34,154 bases of DNA from Clostridia bacterium (GTDB lineage Bacteria > Bacillota > Clostridia > Oscillospirales > Acutalibacteraceae), in contig JAFVBH010000013.1 of the NCBI GenBank assembly GCA_017480115.1, forward strand, positions 1 to 34,154, read 5' to 3'. The position numbers and the translations under genes were made by a program. This document shows positions 1 through 7,784 of this stretch, one piece after another (the stretch's first letter is position 1; the number at the start of each line of letters is the position of its first letter). The notes under the pieces were generated by a model. The model was not told the DNA's origin. It saw only the letters and a list, made by a program, of their open reading frames with translations, and made no database searches.

Positions 1-323
1 AACAGAATGGCCAATCACCGAATTTCTGTTTTATCATAGCCTTTCCGCTATGCTCTTTGATTCAACACATTCAGGTCTGTTTGTTAAGTGTCTGTTAACT
101 TTATGTTCAGCCTCTTGACTGGAGACCTTACATAACAGGGATGGCCATTGGCCGTCCGCCGGGTTACGCGCAAAGTCAACGGATGCCCAATGGGCATCCC
201 TACAAGATTGTGTGCCCAACTTTCTATAAATCCAAATCGCGGAGCGATTTCCGAACCTTCTCCCTCTTCACTCCTACCTACTCCCTAAATTCTGATTTAG
301 CGGCTTCGCCGCTAAATCAGAAT
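1..323. repeat. Intergenic repeat cluster at left edge
   Basis: I see no gene here. The stretch is made of short palindromes. One hairpin has arms 139-146 and 150-157 (one wobble). A second, perfect one has arms 181-188 and 192-199. The two are inverted copies of one unit of the form GGGATGxCCATTGG. Positions 232-259 carry a 28-bp unit with an internal palindrome (AAATCGC/GCGATTT) that recurs exactly, inverted, at 34105-34132. A perfect 18-bp-arm palindrome with a 3-nt loop lies at 287-325 and runs into the stop codon of the ABC ATPase gene. Small ORFs across this stretch are built from the repeats and are not credible genes. Confidence 0.75.
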
Positions 324-325
324 TT
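287..325. terminator. Perfect palindrome overlapping the ABC ATPase stop, possible terminator
   Basis: Arms 287-304 and 308-325 are exact reverse complements of 18 bp around a TTC loop. The hairpin covers the TAA stop (324-326) of the leftward ABC ATPase gene, so it forms at the 3' end of the transporter mRNA. There is no clear T-run behind it, so it could be a terminator, an RNA-stabilising 3' hairpin, or just a dispersed repeat unit inserted up to the stop codon. Confidence 0.5.
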
Positions 326-1097
326 AATTTCCCAACTCAATGCTAATCGAATTAAACTTATCCAGCAGATCATCAATTGACGCGTTTTCTTTATCCGCAC
401 CGGATTTATCAAGGATTACACTCCCCTGATGCATCATCACAAGGCGTGTACCGTAGGTCACGGCAAAGCGCAGATTGTGCGTGACCATCAGGGCGGTGAT
501 GCCGCTTTGCTTGACGAATTTATCCGTCAGTTCCATGATCCGCTCCGAGGATTTCGGATCCAGCGCCGCCGTGTGCTCGTCCAAGATCAGCAGCTTTAAC
601 TGCGTCATATTCGCAATCACCAGCGCCAGCGCCTGCCTCTGTCCGCCGCAGAGAGCGCCGACCTTGGTGCGAAGCCGATCCTCCAGCCCCATATTGCACT
701 GCTCCAAAAGAGATCGGTAGTAATCCGTCCGTTTTTTATTCACTGCAATACCCAGACCGTAAGATTTGTTTTTGTTATCCGCCAGCGCCATATTTTCCAA
801 TATCGAAAGGTTGGAACAGGTGCCTGCCTTAGGATCCTGAAATACACGACCGATAAAGGACGCGCGCTTATGCTCCGGCATCGAGGTGATCTCCTTGCCG
901 TCAAACAAAATTTTACCGCCGTCGGGAGCGTATGTGCCGCAGATCAGATTCAGCATCGTAGTCTTGCCGCTGCCGTTGGAACCGACCACGGAGACAAACT
1001 CGCCGTCACTGACGGTAAAATTAAAATCCGAAAAAATGCGGTTTTCATCAGGCGTACCGCGCAGGAAGGATTTATCGATATGCTGCAGTTCTATCAT
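324..1097 (-). CDS. trpZ: ABC transporter ATP-binding protein, tryptophan uptake (TrpZ-like)
   Basis: 257-aa cytoplasmic ATPase that would power the neighbouring importer. Visible motifs: Walker A GSNGSGKTT near residues 39-47, Q-loop in FQDPKAG near 87-92, signature LCGGQ near 149-153, Walker B LLILDEHTAALDP near 169-181 and H-loop MVTHN near 204-208. The signature has Cys where LSGGQ is usual. The start follows the permease stop by 2 nt, so translation is probably coupled. It is the third gene of the T-box operon. The family is the ATPase of PF04392-type (ABC_sub_bind) transporters. Tryptophan specificity comes only from the UGG T-box upstream of the operon. Confidence 0.85.
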   Translation of the reverse strand: MIELQHIDKSFLRGTPDENRIFSDFNFTVSDGEFVSVVGSNGSGKTTMLNLICGTYAPDGGKILFDGKEITSMPEHKRASFIGRVFQDPKAGTCSNLSILENMALADNKNKSYGLGIAVNKKRTDYYRSLLEQCNMGLEDRLRTKVGALCGGQRQALALVIANMTQLKLLILDEHTAALDPKSSERIMELTDKFVKQSGITALMVTHNLRFAVTYGTRLVMMHQGSVILDKSGADKENASIDDLLDKFNSISIELGN

Positions 1098-1099
1098 AT

Positions 1100-2032
1100 C
1101 TACGCCTCCTTTTTCTTCAGCGTCAATTTTCCGCTGACAACCAGCGCGATGGTGAAAATAATCGCCATAATCAACTTATTATACGCCGACGGAACGCCCA
1201 GCAGCGCCGCGATCCCAAGGGTCGCCTGGTAAATGATCGAGCCGAAGATCACCATGGTGGTGGGTTTCAAAAAGCGCACCCGCCGGAACACCGACAAGCC
1301 GATGATGACCGAAGCCAGACCGATGACCACCATGCCCAGCCCCATGCCCTGATTGGCGTTGCCGCGGGATTGGGCGATCAGTGCGCCGGAAAGGGCGGCA
1401 AGCCCGTTGCCCAGCGCAAGCCCTAAGATTTTACTGGAACCGGGATCCTTGCCCAGCATCGTGGTAAACTGCTCGTTATTGCCGGTGGCAAACAGCAGCA
1501 GCCCGCTTTTGGTTTTCAGATACAGATCCACAAGAATTTTGACCACAAGGGCGCAGCAGAAAAACGCCGCCAGTTTACGCAGATTCATCTGGGACACATT
1601 CTCCGGCAGCAGGGAAAACGGAAGCGAGCGATAGACCGCAGGCGCGCTGCGCGTGACCGTCACGGTGCTGAGCCCGCCGTCGCCGTTAAAACCGCCGCCG
1701 TTGCCGACGACCGCCGCGATCAGGTTGACGGTGATCAACGCCGTAGACACCAAAATCCCGCACAGCAGCGGGCGAATATGCAGCTTCACATGCAGTATCC
1801 CCGTCACACTGCCGGCAAGGCAGCCCACGATAAAGGCGGCCAGCATCGCAAGATACGCGTTGACGCCCATGGCGGAAAGCACCGCGAATGTCACGCCGCC
1901 GGAAAGCACCGTGCCCTCCACCGAAAGATCGGGGAAATCCAAAATCGTAAAGGTAAGATAATAACCGATCGCGAGTATAGAATACATAAAGGCGTCCTCA
2001 AGGCAGACCTCAAGGGAACTGAGCAATACCAT
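1100..2032 (-). CDS. trpY: ABC transporter permease, tryptophan uptake (TrpY-like)
   Basis: 310-aa polytopic membrane protein with roughly eight hydrophobic segments, resembling the branched-chain-amino-acid-type permease fold (BPD_transp_2). The N-terminal part, with LTFTILDFPDLSVEGTV near residues 27-43, is typical of permeases paired with ABC_sub_bind binding proteins. The ATG at 2032 is preceded by AAAGGGG at 8-nt spacing. It lies between the binding-protein gene (66-nt gap containing a hairpin and T-run) and the ATPase gene (2-nt gap). It should form the membrane channel of the importer. The substrate call rests on the operon's tRNA-Trp T-box. Confidence 0.85.
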   Translation of the reverse strand: MVLLSSLEVCLEDAFMYSILAIGYYLTFTILDFPDLSVEGTVLSGGVTFAVLSAMGVNAYLAMLAAFIVGCLAGSVTGILHVKLHIRPLLCGILVSTALITVNLIAAVVGNGGGFNGDGGLSTVTVTRSAPAVYRSLPFSLLPENVSQMNLRKLAAFFCCALVVKILVDLYLKTKSGLLLFATGNNEQFTTMLGKDPGSSKILGLALGNGLAALSGALIAQSRGNANQGMGLGMVVIGLASVIIGLSVFRRVRFLKPTTMVIFGSIIYQATLGIAALLGVPSAYNKLIMAIIFTIALVVSGKLTLKKKEA

Positions 2033-2042
2033 ATCCTAAACC

Positions 2043-2080
2043 CCTTTCAAAAAAAGATCGGGGAGCGGCGGACCGCTCCC
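2043..2080 (-). terminator. Intercistronic hairpin with T-run between trpX and trpY
   Basis: On the minus strand, GGGAGCGG (2080-2073) and CCGCTCCC (2068-2061) form a perfect 8-bp stem with a 4-nt TCCG loop. A run of seven T follows about 5 nt later. The position inside an operon suggests a partial terminator or an mRNA-stabilising hairpin that would favour the binding protein over the membrane subunits. The stem-to-T gap is longer than ideal, so termination may be weak. Confidence 0.55.
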
Positions 2081-2098
2081 GCAAACATACAGATCAAA

Positions 2099-3130
2099 TT
2101 ATTTATTGGTAACGACCGTTTCCGCGTCGGCAAGCGCGGCGGGCAGCTCGATTCCCAGAGCTGCAAGCACTTCGGTATTGATAACAGGGGTAGAGTCGGA
2201 AACAGTCTTAACAGCCATGGCAGTAATATCAGCGCCGTTCAGAACTTCAGCCGCCATCTCGCCGGTCATTCTGCCCACTGCCACATAGTCAATGGAAACA
2301 GAACCGAGGCAGCCGTTTTTAACCTGCTCGATCTCAGAGCCGTAAACGGGAATACCCGCGTTGGCTGCGGCGTCGAGCACAACAGAGAGGTTGTTAACAA
2401 CATTATTATCGGTAAAGTTGTTAATGCAGTCCACCTTCGCGGCGAGCGCGTTGGCTGCGGCGGGTATATCGGAAGCGCTCTGTACGCCGGAAGCCTCAAC
2501 AGTGACGCCCTTGGCGGCGCAAACCTCACGGAAGACCTCAAGATTGGAGATGGAATTGACCTCGGAGGTGGTGTACAGGATACCGACAGTCTTTGCCTCG
2601 GGCTGCAGGGTAAGGATCAGCTCGAGCTGATCTTCCAGATCCAGCACGTCGGAGGTGCCGGTGCAGTTGCCGCCGGGCGCGTCGAGCGTGTTCACAAGCT
2701 TTGCCGCGACGGGATCGCTGACGGAGCAGAAGATCACGGGAATATCGGTGCCCTCGGTCGCCGCGTAAGCGGATATAGCGGCGGGCGTGGCGATCGCGAT
2801 GATCATATCGTAATTCTTTGCGACCATCGCCTTCGCGTAAGACGCGCAGTCAGCGTCCGCGGAGGAATCAGAACCGATCTGGAAATCGATATTGACGTTC
2901 TCACCGTACGCGGTCTCAAGCGCTTCCTTGATGCCGGCGTAGCAGTTGTCAAGCGACGGGTGGCTGATGTACTGGATCACGCCGATATTCAGCGCTGCCG
3001 CTTGGGGCGCGTCGGTGGACGGTTCCTCGGCGTTGTCGCCGGACGGCTGATTGCCGCAGCCGGTGAACGCGACCAGCGCAAGCATTGCCAGCGCAACAAG
3101 CACTGCCACAAGTTTGATGGACTTTTTCAT
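2099..3130 (-). CDS. trpX: ABC transporter substrate-binding lipoprotein, tryptophan (TrpX-like)
   Basis: 343-aa lipoprotein. The N terminus is MKKSIKLVAVLVALAMLAL followed by lipobox AFTGC, then an acidic Ser/Pro-rich linker. The mature part begins NIGVIQYISHPSLDNCYAGI, the typical opening of PF04392 (ABC_sub_bind) proteins. Later EGTDIPVIFCSVSDPVAA and NCTGTSDVL also fit that family. The start is the ATG at 3130; a longer reading would place 18 implausible residues before the signal peptide, while GAAAGAGG sits just upstream of 3130. It is first in the operon, directly behind the UGG T-box, so it should bind tryptophan outside the membrane. In streptococci TrpX of this family is a tryptophan binder; here this is inference from the leader. 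Confidence 0.88.
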   Translation of the reverse strand: MKKSIKLVAVLVALAMLALVAFTGCGNQPSGDNAEEPSTDAPQAAALNIGVIQYISHPSLDNCYAGIKEALETAYGENVNIDFQIGSDSSADADCASYAKAMVAKNYDMIIAIATPAAISAYAATEGTDIPVIFCSVSDPVAAKLVNTLDAPGGNCTGTSDVLDLEDQLELILTLQPEAKTVGILYTTSEVNSISNLEVFREVCAAKGVTVEASGVQSASDIPAAANALAAKVDCINNFTDNNVVNNLSVVLDAAANAGIPVYGSEIEQVKNGCLGSVSIDYVAVGRMTGEMAAEVLNGADITAMAVKTVSDSTPVINTEVLAALGIELPAALADAETVVTNK

Positions 3131-3170
3131 GATAAAAACCTCTTTCTTTATAAAAATTTTTAATAGAGAC

Positions 3171-3206
3171 AAAAAAAATCCCATCCCATAATTACATGGG
3201 ACAGGA
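3171..3206 (-). terminator. Regulated terminator of the T-box leader
   Basis: On the minus strand TCCTGTCCCAT (3206-3196) pairs with ATGGGATGGGA (3189-3179) through 11 pairs including two G-U wobbles, around a 6-nt loop. Eight T (3178-3171) follow. It sits immediately downstream of the T-box motif, which is where the competing terminator is expected. Confidence 0.85.
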
Positions 3207-3441
3207 GATAACCTGCGGTGCCACCCAAATTCATCTTTTGCAAGATGCTCTTACGATGTGCGCATATACACATCTGCCGCGATAACGGTCGGCGTCCGTC
3301 TCCCCTACTCTCACGCGCGGTGATTTCAGTTCGCCCTCAGGAACCCATTCCCGCAAACGGCTCCGCTGCCGCAATCTCACCCTCTGCGGCTCTCTTTGTG
3401 CGTCCTTATATGCGGTACTATTTTCCCTCATCGGTTTTAAC
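3171..3441 (-). promoter_or_regulatory. T-box riboswitch leader, specifier UGG (tRNA-Trp)
   Basis: The leaders's 5' strand of the specifier loop carries AGTA (3419-3416). The 3' strand carries GAA followed by TGG (3347-3345) and then G, the standard specifier-loop layout, giving a UGG tryptophan codon. The flanking helix AGGGAA/TTCCT closes the loop. A distal hairpin contains AGAGAG and GGTGAGA. A stem III candidate pairs GATGTG with CACATC. The conserved T-box GGGTGGCACCGC is at 3226-3215; its TGGC would pair with an acceptor end carrying discriminator G, as tRNA-Trp does. The terminator is 3206-3171. When uncharged tRNA-Trp binds, the antiterminator should form and the transporter genes be read. 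Confidence 0.9.
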
Positions 3442-3447
3442 ATTTGC

Positions 3448-3476
3448 ATCATAACACACGCATTTTTATTTGTCAA
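3448..3476 (-). promoter_or_regulatory. SigA promoter of the trp transporter operon
   Basis: On the minus strand TTGACA (3476-3471), a 17-nt spacer, then TATGAT (3453-3448). The -35 is a perfect match and the -10 is 5/6. Predicted transcription starts near 3441, just before the T-box stem I. Confidence 0.85.
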
Positions 3477-3493
3477 GTACGCAATCGGATTTT

Positions 3494-5248
3494 TTATTCC
3501 TCCGCGTCGCCCGCGTCCTGCAAAAGCGCGGACAATTCGTCCGGGATCGTTTTTCCAAGATTGACGATAATCAGCCCGTCTCCCTCCATGATATAGCCGG
3601 GATCGGGATAGGCGGGCATCATGGCGCAAAAGCCGGAATAGGCGGCATAATCGGCAAAGCTGTCCACCGTATGAAAATCATAGCCAAGATATTGATAAAG
3701 CTTCATCAGCTCCTGATTCGGCAGCCGGAACGCAGAGACCGCCCAGCCAAGATAAGACGACAGGCTGCTTTGCACGAACTTATACCGCTCTTTGCCGTAA
3801 TAGGTGCTGATATTTTCATATACCTGATGCAGCCCGAGTTTCTCAAACACCGCGGCGACGCGCATTTGCAGCGAATCGTCCTGCGGCAGGGTGCACTGCG
3901 CCAGAATACTTTCACTGATCTCATAATTTCCGACAAACAATACCGGCGTATTCTTTACGTCATACTCCGCCTGCAGCCGATTGCCGATCTCCCGCGCCAC
4001 CGCAATCTCCTCCTCGGAGCGCTGTACGTCGAGACACAGCCAATTGTTCAGATCGTACGCCTGCACAAAGATCAGCCAAAATGCCAGCAGCCCGGAAATG
4101 ACCGGCAGCGCCCGCCGCAGCGCAGGCTTTTTTGCGCGCGACGCAAACCGATTGCAGCGTACGAACATAAGCATGGAGAGGAACGCGATATAGACCCCGT
4201 ATTGCTGGCAGGTACGCAGCGGCGACACCTGACCGCCCAGCAGCGAAAGGAAAAACTGCAAAAACACCAGCGAAAGGAACAGCGCGCCCACCGTAAAATT
4301 TTTATGGCGGATCCACGCAGCGACGCCCCATACAAGCCCGATCACGACAAACACATCAAAGATCAGGATCGGCAGATAGTGGGGCGCGGACACGATATAC
4401 AACAGCGCGTAATCGGAAAGCAGCATCACGATCAGTTCTTTTGGATTCGACGCCGGATCCAGCCATAAAAGACTGTTCGCTGCGTTGACGCTGGCTTCCA
4501 TGCCGGTCAGCTTCAAGACCAGTCTGCCGCATACGAACTCCGCGATCACTGCGGCGGCGAGAATGCCGATAGCGACCAAGCCTTTGCCGAGCACGTTACC
4601 GAAGCGGGCGCGCTCGGCGTCGTCGGGATTGTAATAAAAATTCAGGAGCAGCAGCATGATTACGCCGCAGAGAAATACCACCGCAAAGGATTCATACAGG
4701 GAGACCACGAAGAACAGATCGACCGCCAGCCACACAAGGGCAGCGCGTTTTTTCTCCGCATACCAACGCTGAAACAGCAGCAGCGCCGCCGCGGTCATCA
4801 CATACCCGAGGCAGACATTAAAATTGCCGCCGCCGTAAACAAAAATCTCATGAATCGCCGGATACGACACCAGCACGCAGGAGAACACGATCTTCGCCCC
4901 GTCGGACAGACTGCCGCCCATGGCGCGGTCGAAGAAAATGCAAAACAGCATCGCCGCCAGCGCAAAGCACACCACGCTCAGTACATCACAAAAATACGGC
5001 ACATTTTTCAGCATGCGGAAGATATGGGCAAACAGCACGATGGTAAAGCGCCCCTGCGCCACCATATCGCCGCCCCACGGGTAATAAATTTCCGACGTAA
5101 AATCGTCCACGCTGATGGAATTATGCGCTACGGAAAATCCGTAGGCGATGACCGCCGTCAGCGTCAACGACAGCATATACGGCCCGTTCCCCAGCAGCGC
5201 CTTCAGCGCTGCCGGTATCGATTTTTTTACAGTCTGCGCATGTTCCAT
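3494..5248 (-). CDS. Polytopic membrane protein, GtrII-like glucosyltransferase family
   Basis: 584-aa membrane protein with about ten or more hydrophobic segments spread over residues 20-400 and a soluble C-terminal region of roughly 170 residues. Near the N terminus, after the first membrane segment, an outward-facing loop reads SVDDFTSEIYYPWGGD and is followed by AQGRF. That acidic DD plus GR pattern is characteristic of GtrII-type lipid-linked glucosyltransferases (PF14264). Such enzymes move glucose from a lipid carrier onto surface polysaccharide. The start at 5248 has AAAGGAGA upstream at good spacing. The gene follows the beta-glucosidase gene by 31 nt on the same strand. I am confident of the membrane topology, less so of the enzyme activity. 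Confidence 0.65.
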   Translation of the reverse strand: MEHAQTVKKSIPAALKALLGNGPYMLSLTLTAVIAYGFSVAHNSISVDDFTSEIYYPWGGDMVAQGRFTIVLFAHIFRMLKNVPYFCDVLSVVCFALAAMLFCIFFDRAMGGSLSDGAKIVFSCVLVSYPAIHEIFVYGGGNFNVCLGYVMTAAALLLFQRWYAEKKRAALVWLAVDLFFVVSLYESFAVVFLCGVIMLLLLNFYYNPDDAERARFGNVLGKGLVAIGILAAAVIAEFVCGRLVLKLTGMEASVNAANSLLWLDPASNPKELIVMLLSDYALLYIVSAPHYLPILIFDVFVVIGLVWGVAAWIRHKNFTVGALFLSLVFLQFFLSLLGGQVSPLRTCQQYGVYIAFLSMLMFVRCNRFASRAKKPALRRALPVISGLLAFWLIFVQAYDLNNWLCLDVQRSEEEIAVAREIGNRLQAEYDVKNTPVLFVGNYEISESILAQCTLPQDDSLQMRVAAVFEKLGLHQVYENISTYYGKERYKFVQSSLSSYLGWAVSAFRLPNQELMKLYQYLGYDFHTVDSFADYAAYSGFCAMMPAYPDPGYIMEGDGLIIVNLGKTIPDELSALLQDAGDAEE

Positions 5249-5279
5249 CGCAAGGTCTCCTTTAATTTTGCGCGTTTTT

Positions 5280-7724
5280 TTAAATCGAATTGATTAACAT
5301 TTTGATATTTTTCGCGGATTTGGCAAGCCCTGCGGCGATCTTTCCGATATCCGCCGCCATCTTGCCGCCGTTGAGCATATCCACCAGCGCGTCCGCCATG
5401 GCAGGACTGAATACACCCATGCTCATGGAAACAAAATTGCGGATCGGGATTTGCAGCGCCATGGCTTTCATCATGCGGGCATTGGCTTCGTCGCCGCCGG
5501 ACATGGCTTTCAGCAGGGTGTTAATCAGTTTATTGATCGCCGCGCCGCGCGCGGAATCCTCCGCGTCCTCCAGCGTGTTGGTGATCGTCAGCGGCGCGTA
5601 CGGATCACGCGCACAGGGAGGGATCTCATACCCCAGCACCGCCGCAAAGGACGCGTCGGAGACCGCCGACACGTCTGCGGTATAATACTCGGGTGCCGTC
5701 TCTCTGTAGTCGGGGATCGCGGCGTCGCAGGTCGAGGTCACCTGTACTTTACCTTCCAGACGAATATCGCGGGAGGACGCGCCGACAAGAATCGTAAAAT
5801 CGCCGGATTCCACCTGCCAGTCGTGCAGATCGACATTATAGAACGCAAACGCGCGTTTGGACAGCTCGACAGAGACGGTCTTTTCCTCGCCCGCCTTCAG
5901 GAACACCTTGACGAAGCCTTTCAGCTCCTTTTCGGGACGGTAGATCGTGCTCTCGTTATCCTTCACGTAGACCTGCGCGATCTCCGCGCCGTCCGTCGTT
6001 CCGGTGTTTTTCACTTTAAAGGACACGGTCAGCGTATCGGTATCGGCGATCTTCTTTTTCGAGAGCTTCAAGCCGGAATACGCAAACGTTGTATAGGACA
6101 GCCCGTAGCCGAACGGGAACAGCACGTCCTTTTTCGCGGTATCGTAATACCGGTAGCCAACGTAGATGCCCTCGCGGTACTCCACAGACACCTTTGTGCC
6201 GGGGAAATAATTCACCGAAGGATTGTCGGCATACGCCACGGGATACGTCTCGGCAAGCTTGCCGGAGGGCGTCACCGCGCCGGTCAACACATCGGCAGTC
6301 GCCGCGCCGGACGCCTGACCGCCCAGATAGGTATTCAGCACCGCCTTGACCTTGCCCAGCCACGGCATTTCCACGGGGGAGCCGCCCTGCAGCACCACGA
6401 CGGTATTGGGATTTGCCGCGGCAACGGCGGAAACCAACGCGTTATGCGCGTCGGGGAGGCGCATATGCTCGCGGTCATAGCCCTCCGCCTCGTATTCCTC
6501 CGTCAAGCCGATAAAGACCACCGCAGTCTGCGCTTTCTTTGCAGTGGCGACTGCCTCCGCGATCAGCGCGGCGTTGGGGGTATTGTCTTTCTTACTGTAG
6601 CCGGGGCTGTACAACGCATGTACGCCCGCTTCTAAAAGTTTATCAAAGGCGTTATCCAGCATATTCGGATTGATGCCGGAGGAGCCTGCGCCCTGATAGC
6701 GGGGGGCGCGCGCCATTTCGCCGATCACGGCGACAGAACGCCCGGGATCCAGCGGCAGCAGCCCGTCGTCATTTTTCAGCAGCACGGCGGAATTTGCCGC
6801 GATTCTGCGGGCAAGCGCGTTATGCGCCTGCTTATCATAGGTATAATTCTGTCTGGCGGCCGCGCCCTTGAGGATCAAATCCACGACGCGGTCCACGCAC
6901 ACGTCCAGCTGCTCCTCTGATAGGTCGCCGTTATTTACAGCGTCAATGATCGCCTGCGCGCCGATGCCGAAGGAGGTGGGCATTTCCAGATCGTTGCCCG
7001 CCTTGATGCCTTCCGCGCGCAGATTTTCCGCGCCCCAGTCGGTCACAACAAGCCCCTCAAAGCCCCATTCGTCCCGCAGAACGTCGGTGAGCAGCCATTT
7101 GTTTTCGGACGCGTAAGTGCCGTTCAAACGGTTATAGGAACTCATGATCGTCCACGGTTGAGACTCCTTGACCGCGATCTCAAAGGCGGTCAGATAAATC
7201 TCTCTGAGCGTTCTTTCATCGGCGACGGTATTAACTGTCATGCGGCGTTTTTCCTGATTGTTGCCCGCAAAATGCTTTAACGAAGTGCCGATCTGCTTCG
7301 ACTGCACGCCCTTGATAAAGCCTGCGGACATTTTGCCCGCAAGATAGGGGTCCTCGGAGAAATACTCAAAGTTTCTGCCGCAGAGAGGGGAGCGTTTAAT
7401 ATTGGTGCCGGGACCGAGAATCACGGATACGCCCTCCTGCAGCGCCTCCTGCGCCATTGCCTCGCCCATTTCAAAGATCATATCCGGGTCCCACGAGCTC
7501 GCCGTAGTCACGGCGGTGGGGAAACAGGTTGCAGGCGCGCTGGTCAGCAGCTCCATGCCCTCTTTTTTATCCAGCTGCTTACGCAGCCCGTGGGGGCCGT
7601 CGGTGACCATGATCTCGGGCAGCTCCAACCGCTCCAGCGATTTCAGATGCCAGAAATCCTTACCGTCGCAGAACGCCGCCTTTTCCTCCAGCGTCATCTG
7701 TCTTACGATTTCAGGGTGTTTCAT
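5280..7724 (-). CDS. Glycoside hydrolase family 3 beta-glucosidase
   Basis: 814-aa protein without signal peptide, so cytoplasmic. The N-terminal GH3 barrel shows KHFAGNNQE near residues 150-158 and VVTDWGA near 226-232, with D229 the expected nucleophile. The GH3 C-terminal sandwich domain follows (LLKNDDGLLPL near 320). The fibronectin-III-like domain spans about 570-680 (GAEIAQVYVKD). It ends with an extra tail of about 120 residues rich in Ala/Met/Lys, an extension I believe occurs in other Clostridia GH3 enzymes. It should release terminal beta-linked glucose or a related sugar from imported oligosaccharides. A Shine-Dalgarno AAAGGA precedes the ATG. Confidence 0.9.
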   Translation of the reverse strand: MKHPEIVRQMTLEEKAAFCDGKDFWHLKSLERLELPEIMVTDGPHGLRKQLDKKEGMELLTSAPATCFPTAVTTASSWDPDMIFEMGEAMAQEALQEGVSVILGPGTNIKRSPLCGRNFEYFSEDPYLAGKMSAGFIKGVQSKQIGTSLKHFAGNNQEKRRMTVNTVADERTLREIYLTAFEIAVKESQPWTIMSSYNRLNGTYASENKWLLTDVLRDEWGFEGLVVTDWGAENLRAEGIKAGNDLEMPTSFGIGAQAIIDAVNNGDLSEEQLDVCVDRVVDLILKGAAARQNYTYDKQAHNALARRIAANSAVLLKNDDGLLPLDPGRSVAVIGEMARAPRYQGAGSSGINPNMLDNAFDKLLEAGVHALYSPGYSKKDNTPNAALIAEAVATAKKAQTAVVFIGLTEEYEAEGYDREHMRLPDAHNALVSAVAAANPNTVVVLQGGSPVEMPWLGKVKAVLNTYLGGQASGAATADVLTGAVTPSGKLAETYPVAYADNPSVNYFPGTKVSVEYREGIYVGYRYYDTAKKDVLFPFGYGLSYTTFAYSGLKLSKKKIADTDTLTVSFKVKNTGTTDGAEIAQVYVKDNESTIYRPEKELKGFVKVFLKAGEEKTVSVELSKRAFAFYNVDLHDWQVESGDFTILVGASSRDIRLEGKVQVTSTCDAAIPDYRETAPEYYTADVSAVSDASFAAVLGYEIPPCARDPYAPLTITNTLEDAEDSARGAAINKLINTLLKAMSGGDEANARMMKAMALQIPIRNFVSMSMGVFSPAMADALVDMLNGGKMAADIGKIAAGLAKSAKNIKMLINSI

Positions 7725-7784
7725 AGTGTAACGTTTCCTTTCTGTATGTAAATTCTCTGAGGATTCAAAAAATTAAGCCAACTC

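Noticed and set aside
34..380. Small ORFs at the left edge
   Set aside because: Built from hairpin repeats and, on the plus strand, overlapping the ABC ATPase stop region.
1778..3163. Long plus-strand ORF (461 codons)
   Set aside because: It lies opposite the trpX and trpY genes, is rich in Gly/His/Arg as antisense frames of GC-rich genes are, and has no ribosome site or family motif.
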